Below are positions 1-8,630 of a stretch of DNA of 64,000 nt, in pieces. The position numbers and the translations under genes are program-made. The notes under the pieces were generated by a model. It ran no database searches and was not told the DNA's origin. It saw only the letters and a list, made by a program, of their open reading frames with translations. Numbering within the stretch: position 1 is the first letter of the stretch; each line of letters opens with the position of its first letter. The DNA comes from JBCBDX01 sp039815825 (lineage in GTDB: Bacteria > Pseudomonadota > Alphaproteobacteria > Rhizobiales > Rhizobiaceae): assembly GCA_039815825.1 (NCBI GenBank), contig JBCBYO010000007.1:44100-108099 (forward strand), given 5' to 3'.

Positions 1-354
1 CCCGCACAAATCACCGAAGCTGCCATTGCCGGTGGCCATGATACTGCTACCGAGACTGTATCTTTGTTCTGTGAATATTTGGGTCGCGTTGCTGGAGATC
101 TAGCCTTAATTTTCATGGCCCAAGGTGGCGTTTACCTGACCGGTGGCATCACCAAAAAGATTCTACCGGTATTTGATCGTGAACGCTTCCGCAAAGCGTT
201 TGCCAACAAAGCGCCGCACAGCGCGCTTATCGCGCAATTTCCAACCTATGCCGTGATGAATGACCGCGCGCCGATGAAAGGCTTGGCCGCCTATGCCCGT
301 ACACCAAGCAGGTTTGGTGTGACCATCAACGGAAGGCATTGGACACGATCATAA
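1..354 (+). CDS. glk: Glucokinase, C-terminal part (gene begins before the window)
   Basis: The reading frame is open from base 1 to a TAA ending at 354, so only about the last 117 residues are present. Glucokinase phosphorylates glucose to glucose 6-phosphate in the cytoplasm with ATP. The fragment carries the typical C-terminal signature of bacterial Glk: a GGVYLTGGI stretch (second phosphate-binding region of the ROK/hexokinase fold), then the F..KAPH..LI..P..V segment and a terminal GLAAYA helix. An internal ATG at 64 lies within the domain and is not the start. A glucokinase followed by an ABC exporter and dapB/gpmA is a common order in Hyphomicrobiales. The residues after GLAAYA (about 17) form a slightly long tail. 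Confidence 0.9.
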   Translation, partial: PAQITEAAIAGGHDTATETVSLFCEYLGRVAGDLALIFMAQGGVYLTGGITKKILPVFDRERFRKAFANKAPHSALIAQFPTYAVMNDRAPMKGLAAYARTPSRFGVTINGRHWTRS

Positions 355-417
355 ACTGGTACGTGGAACGCCAAGCATAGAGTTTTGATATTTTGAGACT
401 GTCCTTGCGCTGATTGG

Positions 418-2262
418 TTGTCTATAGCAACGCGCGTTGAAGACCATGATTGGACAAGCGTGAGTAAACCGCCAAAAAAGCCAAACTCAATCGATAACGG
501 ACGCCTGTGGCGGGTGATGAAGCGCATTTTTGAGGAAAATGCGCGGGAATACATAGGCACCTACACGATCGCTATCATCTGCCTGTTGGCCGTGGCCGCG
601 ACAACGGCCGCGTTGGCTTGGATCATGCGCGATGTGATCGATCAGCTTTTTGTTCGCCAACGCGGCGATCTGATTTTTGCTATTTCTCTGACCATTCTGA
701 CAGTCTTTGTCATTCGTTCCATCGCCATGTACGTCCAGTCTGTTTTATTGGCGCGGGTCAGCAATGATTTGGTCGCGCGCTATAGCAAACGGATTTTCAG
801 CAAACTGCTCAAGCTAGGGGTCAGTTACTATAATGATGCGCGCTCGGCTCAATTGGCAGCGCGAATTAACACGAACATAAATGCGATCAGTTCGGTGATG
901 TCACTGACGCTCACCTCATTTGCTCGCGATCTCGTCAGCTTGATCGGGCTGCTGGCTGTTATGGTTATCCAGGACCCGATAATGTCCCTGATTTCGTTTA
1001 CCGTGGCACCGGTGCTCATTTTGGCCGTTGCTGGGATCTCGCGCCGCACGCGCTTTTTTGTACGCGAGACAGTGGATCTGGGTGCGCGCGTGACCGGCAC
1101 CATGCAGGAAACGATCCAAGGGATAACCGTGGTCAAAGCGTTCACCATGGAAGATCAGCTGGTCAACAAACTGTCGGACACCATTGAAGAGCATAAGTCG
1201 AAAGCCAACAAACTGGCTGAGATTTCACAGCGCATCAATCCGGCAGCAGAGTTGCTTTCAGGGCTCGCGATAGTCGGCGTCATTTCATACGGCGGATACC
1301 GGGCGATTTATGACCAGCATTCGCCCGGTGCTATGTTTGCGTTCATTACAGCGCTTCTTTTGGCCTACGACCCCGCTCGCCGTTTGGCATCATTGCGTGT
1401 CAATTTGGAGCGGGCGATTGTCAATGCCGAGATGATTTATGAAATCCTCGACATGCCCGTACAACAAAGCGACAAGGCCGATGCTATCGATCTGACGATC
1501 GATGACGGTACCGTCGTTTTCGATGATGTTCGGTTCTCCTACAACGAAGACGCACCGGTACTGAACGGCCTTTCATTCACCGCACCGGCCAACAAAACCA
1601 CCGCCATCGTCGGACCTTCCGGTTCGGGCAAGACCACTGTTATCGCCCTTTTACAGCGCATGTATGATGTCGAAAGTGGATCAATTACCATTGGCGGCAC
1701 AAATATTGCGGATGTGACAAAAGCATCCCTACGCGGACAGATCGCCCTAGTGTCGCAGCAACCCTATCTCTTTGAGGGGTCTATCGGCGACAATATCCGG
1801 TATGGGCGACCGGACGCCACGCAGGAAGACATTGAGGAAGCTGCGCGGCTCGCTAATGCCTATGAATTCATCCAAGCTGCACCTGATGGGTTTGACACGC
1901 CACTGGGCGAAAACGGCATGTCACTATCTGGCGGACAACGGCAGCGGCTTTCGATCGCCAGAGCCATTGTGCGCGATGCGCCGATCCTGTTGCTGGATGA
2001 AGCCACCTCAGCACTGGACAATGAATCTGAAAAAGCGGTTCAGGCTGCGCTCGACAACGTCATGGCAGGTCGCACCACAATTGTGGTTGCACACCGCCTT
2101 TCAACCATTATCAACGCCCATCAGATCGTTGTGCTCGATAATGGTATGGTTGTTGAGACAGGAAACCACGATGAATTGGCCGGCAAGGCAGACGGGCTTT
2201 ATGCGCGGCTGAACGCGCTGGGCCAGGGCGCGACAGCTTTGGAAGGTTCCGAAGATGGCTAA
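418..2262 (+). CDS. ABC transporter, fused permease and ATPase (MsbA-type exporter)
   Basis: A 614-residue half-transporter exporter. Residues about 40-330 hold the membrane domain with six hydrophobic helices; about 350-600 are the nucleotide-binding domain. Visible motifs are Walker A GPSGSGKTT near residue 398, the signature LSGGQRQR near 503, Walker B ILLLDEATSALD near 523 and the switch histidine in VVAHRLS. It should work as a homodimer exporting lipids or a hydrophobic compound; the family alone does not fix the substrate. The start is uncertain: TTG at 418 opens the frame, GTG at 460 is an alternative, and neither has a strong ribosome binding site. The 3' end overlaps dapB by 8 bases, implying co-transcription and coupled translation. 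Confidence 0.9.
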   Translation: MSIATRVEDHDWTSVSKPPKKPNSIDNGRLWRVMKRIFEENAREYIGTYTIAIICLLAVAATTAALAWIMRDVIDQLFVRQRGDLIFAISLTILTVFVIRSIAMYVQSVLLARVSNDLVARYSKRIFSKLLKLGVSYYNDARSAQLAARINTNINAISSVMSLTLTSFARDLVSLIGLLAVMVIQDPIMSLISFTVAPVLILAVAGISRRTRFFVRETVDLGARVTGTMQETIQGITVVKAFTMEDQLVNKLSDTIEEHKSKANKLAEISQRINPAAELLSGLAIVGVISYGGYRAIYDQHSPGAMFAFITALLLAYDPARRLASLRVNLERAIVNAEMIYEILDMPVQQSDKADAIDLTIDDGTVVFDDVRFSYNEDAPVLNGLSFTAPANKTTAIVGPSGSGKTTVIALLQRMYDVESGSITIGGTNIADVTKASLRGQIALVSQQPYLFEGSIGDNIRYGRPDATQEDIEEAARLANAYEFIQAAPDGFDTPLGENGMSLSGGQRQRLSIARAIVRDAPILLLDEATSALDNESEKAVQAALDNVMAGRTTIVVAHRLSTIINAHQIVVLDNGMVVETGNHDELAGKADGLYARLNALGQGATALEGSEDG

Positions 2263-3073
2263 CAATGAAGTGCGCATGGTTGTTGTGGGTGCTGCTGGCC
2301 GTATGGGGCGGGCGCTCATCGGAGCCATTGAGGAAACTAATGGCGCGACGCTCGCCGCTGCGGTGGAACATGGAGGCTCGCCGGCACTTGGTGAGGATGC
2401 CGGACATCTGATTGGGTCGGCTCCCATGGGCGTGAGCGTGACAGCCGATTTTGAACGCGCAATGGCCGATACCGATGCGATCCTTGATTTTACCGCGCCT
2501 GCGGCAACGGTCGCGTTTGCAAAAGCTGCCGCCGAGAGGGGGATCGCGCATGTGGTTGGCACAACGGGCCTATCCACAAACGATATGGCCCAATTGGATA
2601 CAGCGGCCAAAACCGCAAAAATCGTTCAATCTGGCAACATGTCGCTAGGCGTGATCCTGCTTTCGGTTCTTGTCGAACGCGCCGCGAAAGCGCTGGAAGC
2701 GGCTGACTGGGACATCGAAGTGCTGGAAATGCACCACAAACACAAGGTTGATGCGCCCTCTGGAACCGCGCTCTTATTGGGTGACGCGGCGGCCAGTGGT
2801 CGCGGCATTGATCTTGCCGACAAATCGGTGCGCACCCGCGATGGCCATACCGGCGCTCGCGATGAAGGCACTATCGGCTTTGCCACAATGCGCGGTGGTT
2901 CGGTGGTCGGCGACCATTCGGTCATGCTGGCCGGACCGGGCGAACGGATCACCCTTTCCCACCATGCCGAAGACCGCATGATATTTGCGCGCGGCGCGGT
3001 CAAAGCAGCGCTTTGGGCCGCCCAACAACAGCCGGGGCGTTACAATATGCGCGACGTTCTGGGCCTTAGCTAA
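2255..3073 (+). CDS. dapB: 4-hydroxy-tetrahydrodipicolinate reductase
   Basis: Reduces 4-hydroxy-tetrahydrodipicolinate with NAD(P)H in the diaminopimelate/lysine pathway, supplying both lysine and the cell-wall cross-linking residue. At 272 residues it is normal for DapB. The N-terminus has the Rossmann dinucleotide motif GAAGRMG. The catalytic region EMHHKHKVDAPSGTA covers about residues 158-172, so His160 and Lys164 match the catalytic pair of the family. It starts inside the end of the ABC exporter gene and is followed 18 bases later by gpmA, so the three probably form one transcript. Confidence 0.97.
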   Translation: MANNEVRMVVVGAAGRMGRALIGAIEETNGATLAAAVEHGGSPALGEDAGHLIGSAPMGVSVTADFERAMADTDAILDFTAPAATVAFAKAAAERGIAHVVGTTGLSTNDMAQLDTAAKTAKIVQSGNMSLGVILLSVLVERAAKALEAADWDIEVLEMHHKHKVDAPSGTALLLGDAAASGRGIDLADKSVRTRDGHTGARDEGTIGFATMRGGSVVGDHSVMLAGPGERITLSHHAEDRMIFARGAVKAALWAAQQQPGRYNMRDVLGLS

Positions 3074-3091
3074 ACCGACAGGAGACAAAAA

Positions 3092-3733
3092 ATGTCAGGC
3101 ACAATGGTTCTGGTCCGCCACGGGCAAAGCGAGTGGAACAAGCTCAACCTTTTTACCGGATGGAAAGACCCTGACCTGACAGAACAGGGCGTCAAAGAAG
3201 CCATCGAAGCGGGCAAGGTTTTGAATGACGAAGGTTTCAAATTCGACATTGCCTACACTTCTGTTTTGCAACGGGCTGAAAAAACCTGTCAGCACATCCT
3301 TGATGGTGTTGGTCAATCGGACCTTGAGACGATCCACGACCAAGCGCTGAACGAGCGCAATTATGGCGATCTGGCAGGCCTGAACAAAGACGATGCACGC
3401 GCCAAATGGGGCGAAGAACAGGTGCATATCTGGCGACGTTCCTATGACACCCCGCCGCCCGGCGATGAGGGCGAAAGCCTGCGCGATACCGGTGCACGGG
3501 TTTGGCCTTACTACATGACCGACATTCTACCGCGTGTCTTGGCGGGTCAAACGGTGCTGGTTGCCGCCCATGGCAACTCTCTGCGTTCGCTCGTCATGGT
3601 GCTGGACCGCATGACCAAGGAGAGCATTTTAAAGCTTAACCTCGGCACCGGCGTGCCAATGGTCTACAAGCTGAACGCGGACTCAACGGTGGCAGAAAAG
3701 CGCATACTTGGTGATATGAGCGGCGCGCACTGA
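3092..3733 (+). CDS. gpmA: 2,3-bisphosphoglycerate-dependent phosphoglycerate mutase
   Basis: Interconverts 3- and 2-phosphoglycerate in glycolysis and gluconeogenesis through a phosphohistidine. The phosphate-accepting motif RHGQSEWN begins at residue 9 (His10), the LFTGWKDPDLT segment follows, and the second active-site histidine is His160 in AAHGNSLR. At 213 residues it is the short alphaproteobacterial form; the longer enterobacterial enzyme has about 250. A clear ribosome binding site AGGAGA precedes the ATG. Likely co-transcribed with dapB; dapB-gpmA is a usual pairing in rhizobia-like genomes. Confidence 0.97.
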   Translation: MSGTMVLVRHGQSEWNKLNLFTGWKDPDLTEQGVKEAIEAGKVLNDEGFKFDIAYTSVLQRAEKTCQHILDGVGQSDLETIHDQALNERNYGDLAGLNKDDARAKWGEEQVHIWRRSYDTPPPGDEGESLRDTGARVWPYYMTDILPRVLAGQTVLVAAHGNSLRSLVMVLDRMTKESILKLNLGTGVPMVYKLNADSTVAEKRILGDMSGAH

Positions 3734-3738
3734 GGCCC

Positions 3739-4443
3739 TTACGATGAGGCGCTCGCATCGATGCGTTGTGCCTTATCTTCCCAACGGCAAAGATCATTGA
3801 GCACGCAAATTGTGCATTTGGGTGCGCGTGACACACAAACGCGTTTGCCAAACTGAATTAGCCAGAAGTGACCGTCGCGCAGCGCCCATTGCGGTGAGCG
3901 CGCTTCCAGCGATTTGGCGGTTTGCTCTTCGGTTTTGCCTTTGGCCAAGCCAGTCCGGTTGCAAACCCTGTGCACATGGGTGTCCACGGCGATGACATCC
4001 GCCCCGAACGTGAAGCTCATGACGATGTCGGCGCATTTGCGGCCAATCCCGGGCAGAGACAAAAGCCCCTCGCGTGTTGACGGCACGACGCCGTCATGTT
4101 CTTCCAGCAACGCCGTACAGAATTTGCGGATGTTACGGGTCTTCATGTTGTAAAGGCCGGCGGGTTTGATCGCTGCCGCAATATCTTCATCATCCAGCGC
4201 CAAGATCTGTGTTGGTGTTTTGCCCAAGGCAAACAGTTGGCGCGTCGCGCGCGCCGTATTCTCATCACGAGATTGTGCCGACAGCATGCAGGAAATACAC
4301 GACCGGAACGCGTCCGGCTGACCTTTGGGCCCTTTGGCGTCCGGTGTACGGCCGGGCATCGCTTCAGCCAGTCGGCGATAAAGGGTCTCAACCTCTTCCA
4401 GTGAGAGCAGATCCTGTTTTATTTTGGCGCCTTTTGTAGACAT
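3739..4443 (-). CDS. Endonuclease III-family DNA glycosylase/AP lyase (second Nth-like paralogue)
   Basis: A base-excision-repair enzyme of the helix-hairpin-helix/GPD superfamily, 234 residues. It has the hairpin LPGIGRKCA with the catalytic lysine at Lys136 and the catalytic aspartate Asp154 in AVDTH, so it should be a bifunctional glycosylase/lyase. A C-x6-C-x2-C-x5-C loop near the C-terminus ligates a 4Fe-4S cluster. It differs clearly from the canonical nth at 5946-6707. The frame opens with TTG at 4446 directly before ATG at 4443; ATG is preferred. The gene is convergent with gpmA and followed upstream by the alkylguanine repair gene on the same strand. Confidence 0.88.
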   Translation of the reverse strand: MSTKGAKIKQDLLSLEEVETLYRRLAEAMPGRTPDAKGPKGQPDAFRSCISCMLSAQSRDENTARATRQLFALGKTPTQILALDDEDIAAAIKPAGLYNMKTRNIRKFCTALLEEHDGVVPSTREGLLSLPGIGRKCADIVMSFTFGADVIAVDTHVHRVCNRTGLAKGKTEEQTAKSLEARSPQWALRDGHFWLIQFGKRVCVSRAPKCTICVLNDLCRWEDKAQRIDASASS

Positions 4444-4462
4444 CAAACAGAACTAGGCGCCG

Positions 4463-5338
4463 TCACCCGCTTGCCAACTGTCCAGCTTCCCAACCAAGCA
4501 TGGCGCGTTTGCGGTTCAGCCCCCAATGATAGCCGGTAAGCGCGCCAGACTTGCCCATCGCGCGATGGCAGGGCACCACAAAGGAGATCGGGTTGGCCCC
4601 CACCGCTGCGCCCACCGCACGAGAGGCTTTGGGCTTGCCTATGTCTTCCGCCAACTGCGAATAGGGCAACGCCTTGCCCATCGGTATGCGTAGCAATGCT
4701 TCCCAAACAGACACCTGAAAATCCGTACCGATCAGGACCACGCGCAACGGCTGCTCATCGCGCCAGTTTTCGGGCGCAAAAATGCGCGCCGCAAATGGTC
4801 CGGTTGCCGACATATCTTCCTCAAAGGTCGCGAACGGCCAGCGGCCCGCCATATCGTCAAAGCAGGCTTTTTCCTCGCCCGCGTCACAAAAGGCGATGCC
4901 GCACACACCGCGATCTGTCGCCATGATCAACGCAATGCCAAAGGGGCAAACGTGCCAACCATATTTGATAGTCAGGCCTTCGCCTTTGGCCTTAATCTCG
5001 CCAGGGCTCATGGCTTCGTGGGTGACAAACAAATCATGCAATCGACCGGGGCCAGAAAGGCCGAGTTCATAAGCGGTGTCCAACAGCGGCATGTCAGATG
5101 CCAGCATCGCGCGGGCATGGTCGATCGTTACCGCCTGCAAAAACGCTTTCGGCGACAATCCACACCAACGCGTGAAAAGCTTTTGCATCGCGGTTGGCTC
5201 CATATCGACCCGCCGCGCCAGTTCATCGAGCGAGGGCTGATCGCGCCATTTCTCTGAAATATTGGCAATAATCGCGGCAATCGTCGCGTAGTCGCCGCCT
5301 GTATCTATTTGATTTTTGAGGATGGTCTGCGCTTGCAT
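4463..5338 (-). CDS. AraC-type HTH / methylated-DNA-protein-cysteine methyltransferase fusion (Ada-like)
   Basis: Residues about 25-110 form an AraC-type double helix-turn-helix; about 120-285 form the O6-alkylguanine methyltransferase. The alkyl-accepting cysteine is Cys257 in the PCHR motif, followed by the usual G.L.GYHWGL.RK segment. The protein would remove methyl groups from O6-methylguanine in a suicide reaction and may regulate transcription. It lacks the N-terminal zinc-binding methylphosphotriester domain of E. coli Ada, so it cannot sense phosphotriester damage in the classical way. It sits between two endonuclease III-type genes. At 291 residues it is usual for this two-domain subtype. 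Confidence 0.9.
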   Translation of the reverse strand: MQAQTILKNQIDTGGDYATIAAIIANISEKWRDQPSLDELARRVDMEPTAMQKLFTRWCGLSPKAFLQAVTIDHARAMLASDMPLLDTAYELGLSGPGRLHDLFVTHEAMSPGEIKAKGEGLTIKYGWHVCPFGIALIMATDRGVCGIAFCDAGEEKACFDDMAGRWPFATFEEDMSATGPFAARIFAPENWRDEQPLRVVLIGTDFQVSVWEALLRIPMGKALPYSQLAEDIGKPKASRAVGAAVGANPISFVVPCHRAMGKSGALTGYHWGLNRKRAMLGWEAGQLASG

Positions 5339-5414
5339 GGTGATCGTCTCGAGATGTGCTGTTGCCAGCCATACACCATGCGTTTGAATGCAAAACCACC
5401 CGAAACTTGCGCCG

Positions 5415-5924
5415 TCAGCGTTTGGCTGTGGCCAAAGCCTGTTGGAAAGCTGAGGCGAAACTTTCCTTGTCGTCCGGATTGAGGAAAGAGCCGATGGTTG
5501 AGGTTACCCCTTCTCCGCGAATTTGCATGCGGGTAATGCCGAACTCATCGTCACGGTCGACGTGGAAGCGTGCAAAGATGGTGTTGAATGTGTGCTGGCG
5601 TTGCTTGCCGTTTGGCTCCACTTTTCGAACTGTAAGACCCATACGGCTCAGCGTAACTTCTTCAGACCGACGCCCGGCCCTGTAAGACAGTTTGATGGCG
5701 ATATATAGCAGCAGCACATCGACGATCATGAAGACCGCGACGGGCCACGCGCCAAGAAAATAATAGAACACAGCGTTTGACCCACATATACCGATGAATA
5801 CGGCCATGAGCAGCGCGAAACCGCCCGGTGTCATGGAACGATGGGGGACTAAAAGTGCGGAAAAATGCGGCTGGTCACTATGATTTGGATCCGCGCCATC
5901 TATGTGAGCTGTACTGTGTTCCAT
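5415..5924 (-). CDS. DUF2244 domain membrane protein
   Basis: A 169-residue protein with two closely spaced hydrophobic helices around residues 33-80 and a soluble C-terminal part, which fits the DUF2244 family seen widely in alphaproteobacteria. Function unknown. The ATG at 5924 is divergent from nth only 21 bases away, so the two genes share a compact promoter region. DUF2244 genes next to nth recur in this class, but what that means is not established. Confidence 0.8.
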   Translation of the reverse strand: MEHSTAHIDGADPNHSDQPHFSALLVPHRSMTPGGFALLMAVFIGICGSNAVFYYFLGAWPVAVFMIVDVLLLYIAIKLSYRAGRRSEEVTLSRMGLTVRKVEPNGKQRQHTFNTIFARFHVDRDDEFGITRMQIRGEGVTSTIGSFLNPDDKESFASAFQQALATAKR

Positions 5925-5945
5925 ATCATAAGGTTATAGAGGGCG

Positions 5946-6707
5946 ATGGCGGAAGCAAAAGGGCCAAAAAAGACGCAGTCCAAGGGCAAAACCGCGCCTA
6001 AAAAACGAAAGCGCTTGCCGCGGACGAAATATAACCCCGACGAATTACGGGAAATTTTCCGACGCTTTTCGGTTCAGCGGCCCGAGCCGAAAGGCGAATT
6101 GGCGCATGTGAACCCGTTTACCCTCGTGGTTGCCGTCGCGCTTTCGGCGCAAGCGACAGATGCGGGGGTGAACCGCGCGACACGCGAACTATTCAAAGTT
6201 GCGGACACGCCGGCAAAAATGTTGGCGCTCGGCGAGGAAAAGGTGGGCGAATATATCAAGACCATCGGGCTTTGGCGCAATAAGGCTAAAAACGTCATCG
6301 CGCTATCCCAGAAACTGATTGATGACTTTGACGGAATTGTCCCGCAAACGCGCGAAGAGCTCACCACGTTGCCGGGCGTTGGTCGCAAGACTGCCAATGT
6401 GGTGATGTCCATGGCCTTTGGCATCCCAACCATGGCGGTCGATACGCACATCTTGCGGATCGGAAAGCGGATCGGCCTCGCACCAGCCGATACGCCGGAC
6501 GATGTTGAAGCGATCCTGATGAAAATCATCCCGGAAGATTATCTTTATCACGCCCATCACTGGCTGATCCTGCACGGCCGCTACACCTGCAAAGCCCGTA
6601 GGCCCGACTGCGTTGCCTGTGTGATCGCCGATATTTGCCGGTCTAAAGAAAAAACGAACGCCGAACCTGCCCCGCTGGTTCGTTTGCCAGACCAGATCAT
6701 CGAATAG
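5946..6707 (+). CDS. nth: Endonuclease III
   Basis: DNA glycosylase/AP lyase removing oxidised pyrimidines in base excision repair. At 253 residues it has a basic lysine-rich N-terminal extension of about 30 residues before the conserved core. The helix-hairpin-helix LPGVGRKTAN contains catalytic Lys148, and Asp166 lies in AVDTH. The 4Fe-4S cluster motif C-x6-C-x2-C-x5-C is intact near the C-terminus. This is the canonical Nth; a more divergent paralogue is at 3739-4443. It is divergent from the DUF2244 gene. Confidence 0.95.
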   Translation: MAEAKGPKKTQSKGKTAPKKRKRLPRTKYNPDELREIFRRFSVQRPEPKGELAHVNPFTLVVAVALSAQATDAGVNRATRELFKVADTPAKMLALGEEKVGEYIKTIGLWRNKAKNVIALSQKLIDDFDGIVPQTREELTTLPGVGRKTANVVMSMAFGIPTMAVDTHILRIGKRIGLAPADTPDDVEAILMKIIPEDYLYHAHHWLILHGRYTCKARRPDCVACVIADICRSKEKTNAEPAPLVRLPDQIIE

Positions 6708-6769
6708 GTGGTGACTTGCAATGCATGGCCGCTTGGGTCATGCGGTACCCGCAACCACAGAGGCCAAAA

Positions 6770-7777
6770 ATGTCCCAAGATGCTCAATATGACGTGCTGT
6801 GCATCGGCAATGCCATTGTCGATATCATTGCGCGTGCGGAAGAAGATTTCATCCACGACAACAATATCATCAAAGGTGCGATGAACCTGATCGATGCTGA
6901 GCGGGCGACGCTGCTCTATGACCGCATGGGCCCGGCTGTGGAAACATCAGGCGGCAGCGCCGGCAATACCGCCGCAGGTGTGGCATCCTTTGGCGGACGC
7001 GCAGCTTATTTTGGCAAGGTGTGTAACGATCATCTTGGCGACATTTTCCGCCACGATATTCGCGCTCAGGGTGTCGCGTTTGACACCAACCCGCTGTTTG
7101 AAGCGCCGCCGACGGCGCGCTCCATGATCTTTGTCACGCCAGACGGCGAACGCTCCATGAATACCTATTTGGGCGCTTGTGTTGAGCTGTCGCCCGACGA
7201 TGTTGAGGAAGACAAAGCCGCGAAGTCAAAAGTGACCTATTTTGAGGGCTATTTATGGGATCCGCCCAAAGCCAAAGACGCCATTCGCGAGACAGCACGC
7301 ATCGCACATGATAACGGGCGCGAAGTCGCCATGACCCTTTCCGATCCGTTCTGCGTGGACCGTTATCGCGATGAGTTTCTGGACCTAATGCGTTCTGGCA
7401 CCGTTGATATTGTCTTTGCTAACGGCGATGAGGCGCAATCGCTTTATCAGACGAGCGATCTGCAAACGGCCATCGACGCCTTGGCGCAAGACTGCAAGAT
7501 GGCCGCGATCACATTGGGTCCAAAAGGGTCGGTGGTTACCACACCCGATAGCCAAGTGGCGGTAGAAGCACATCCAATTTCCAACCGCACCGATACAACA
7601 GGTGCCGGTGATTTGTACGCGGCGGGATTTTTGTTTGGCTACACGTCTGGTCGCGCGCTTGATGATTGCGCGCGTTTTGGTTCATTGGCCGCATCGATCG
7701 TCATTGAGCAGATTGGCCCGCGACCGCAGGTATCCCTGCGTCAAGCCGCCATCGACAATGGGCTGATTAAGACCTAG
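6770..7777 (+). CDS. PfkB-family kinase, adenosine kinase-like
   Basis: A 335-residue ribokinase-fold sugar/nucleoside kinase. The N-terminus DVLCIGNAIVDII, the GGSAGNTAAG motif and the C-terminal DTTGAGDLYAAGFLFG signature with the catalytic aspartate are all present. Alphaproteobacterial proteins of this type are usually annotated as adenosine kinase, which makes AMP from adenosine and ATP; activity on another sugar cannot be excluded. The frame is open from an ATG at 6716, but ATG at 6770 has AGAGG upstream and begins where homology begins. The stop codon overlaps that of grpE: the four bases CTAG at 7774-7777 serve both convergent genes. Confidence 0.88.
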   Translation: MSQDAQYDVLCIGNAIVDIIARAEEDFIHDNNIIKGAMNLIDAERATLLYDRMGPAVETSGGSAGNTAAGVASFGGRAAYFGKVCNDHLGDIFRHDIRAQGVAFDTNPLFEAPPTARSMIFVTPDGERSMNTYLGACVELSPDDVEEDKAAKSKVTYFEGYLWDPPKAKDAIRETARIAHDNGREVAMTLSDPFCVDRYRDEFLDLMRSGTVDIVFANGDEAQSLYQTSDLQTAIDALAQDCKMAAITLGPKGSVVTTPDSQVAVEAHPISNRTDTTGAGDLYAAGFLFGYTSGRALDDCARFGSLAASIVIEQIGPRPQVSLRQAAIDNGLIKT

Positions 7778-8538
7778 TCCTCGGGATCTTCCGGAGTAGC
7801 GCCATCGGTTGGCGCCTCTTCAGCCACCGGCGCAGCCTTGGGCCCGCCCTTTGCCACGCCTACCATCGCGGGACGTAGGACACGTTCGCCGATCGAAAAG
7901 CCTGGCTGCACGACATTAATCACCGTGTTGTTCGGTACGCTTGGGTCTTGCGCTTCAAACATCGCCTGGTGGAAGTTCGGGTCGAACTTTTCATTTTCAG
8001 GATTGAGTTGTTTAACACCATGGCGTTCCATGGTTGAGAGCATTGATTTGGCGGTCAGCTCAACGCCTTCCAACAAAGCTTTAAAGTCGTCGGAGCCGCT
8101 TTCACGCTTTTCCTGCGGAACGGCCTCGATCGCACGGCCCAGATTGTCGCTCACGCTGAGCATATCGCGGGCAAAGTTTGCAACGGCATACTGCTTGGCA
8201 TCACCGACTTCGCGCTGGGTGCGACGCCGCAGATTTTCCATTTCGGCAACAAGACGCAGGTTCTGGTCCTTTAGCTCCTGGATCTCAGCCTGCATCTTCT
8301 CCATTTCAGCACCAATAACGCCGGCAATGTCTGCATCGGCAGCGTAGGCACCGGTTTCGCTGTAGGCGCCGTCTGCGTCATCATAGTCAGCGAAATCGTC
8401 TGCGCTCTCGGCAGCGGCGCGCTTGCGGGCCGCACGATCTGCCTTCAACAGGCTATCGGCAGCCTTTTTGAGGGACTCTCGGCTCCGGGCGTCGAAATCT
8501 ATATCTTCATTTTCAGGCGTCTGCCGTTCGTCGGCCAT
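7774..8538 (-). CDS. grpE: Nucleotide exchange factor GrpE
   Basis: Releases ADP from the DnaK chaperone. The 254 residues comprise an acidic, alanine-rich N-terminal region of about 75 residues, a long coiled coil (about 75-130) and the C-terminal beta domain with the family pattern P.....F.P..HQAMFE, here FDPNFHQAMFE, then the VLRPAMVGVAKG tail. It is longer than the E. coli protein (197) because of the N-terminal extension. It lies downstream of hrcA on the same strand with about 90 bases between, the standard rhizobial hrcA-grpE pair. Confidence 0.96.
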   Translation of the reverse strand: MADERQTPENEDIDFDARSRESLKKAADSLLKADRAARKRAAAESADDFADYDDADGAYSETGAYAADADIAGVIGAEMEKMQAEIQELKDQNLRLVAEMENLRRRTQREVGDAKQYAVANFARDMLSVSDNLGRAIEAVPQEKRESGSDDFKALLEGVELTAKSMLSTMERHGVKQLNPENEKFDPNFHQAMFEAQDPSVPNNTVINVVQPGFSIGERVLRPAMVGVAKGGPKAAPVAEEAPTDGATPEDPED

Positions 8539-8630
8539 GGGTCAAACCAATTTTTTTGCGGAAATTTGCGTGACGCGCATATCAAGTGTGTGTGTGGAAA
8601 AATCAAGGCCAGACTGCAATTCGCATGCTG

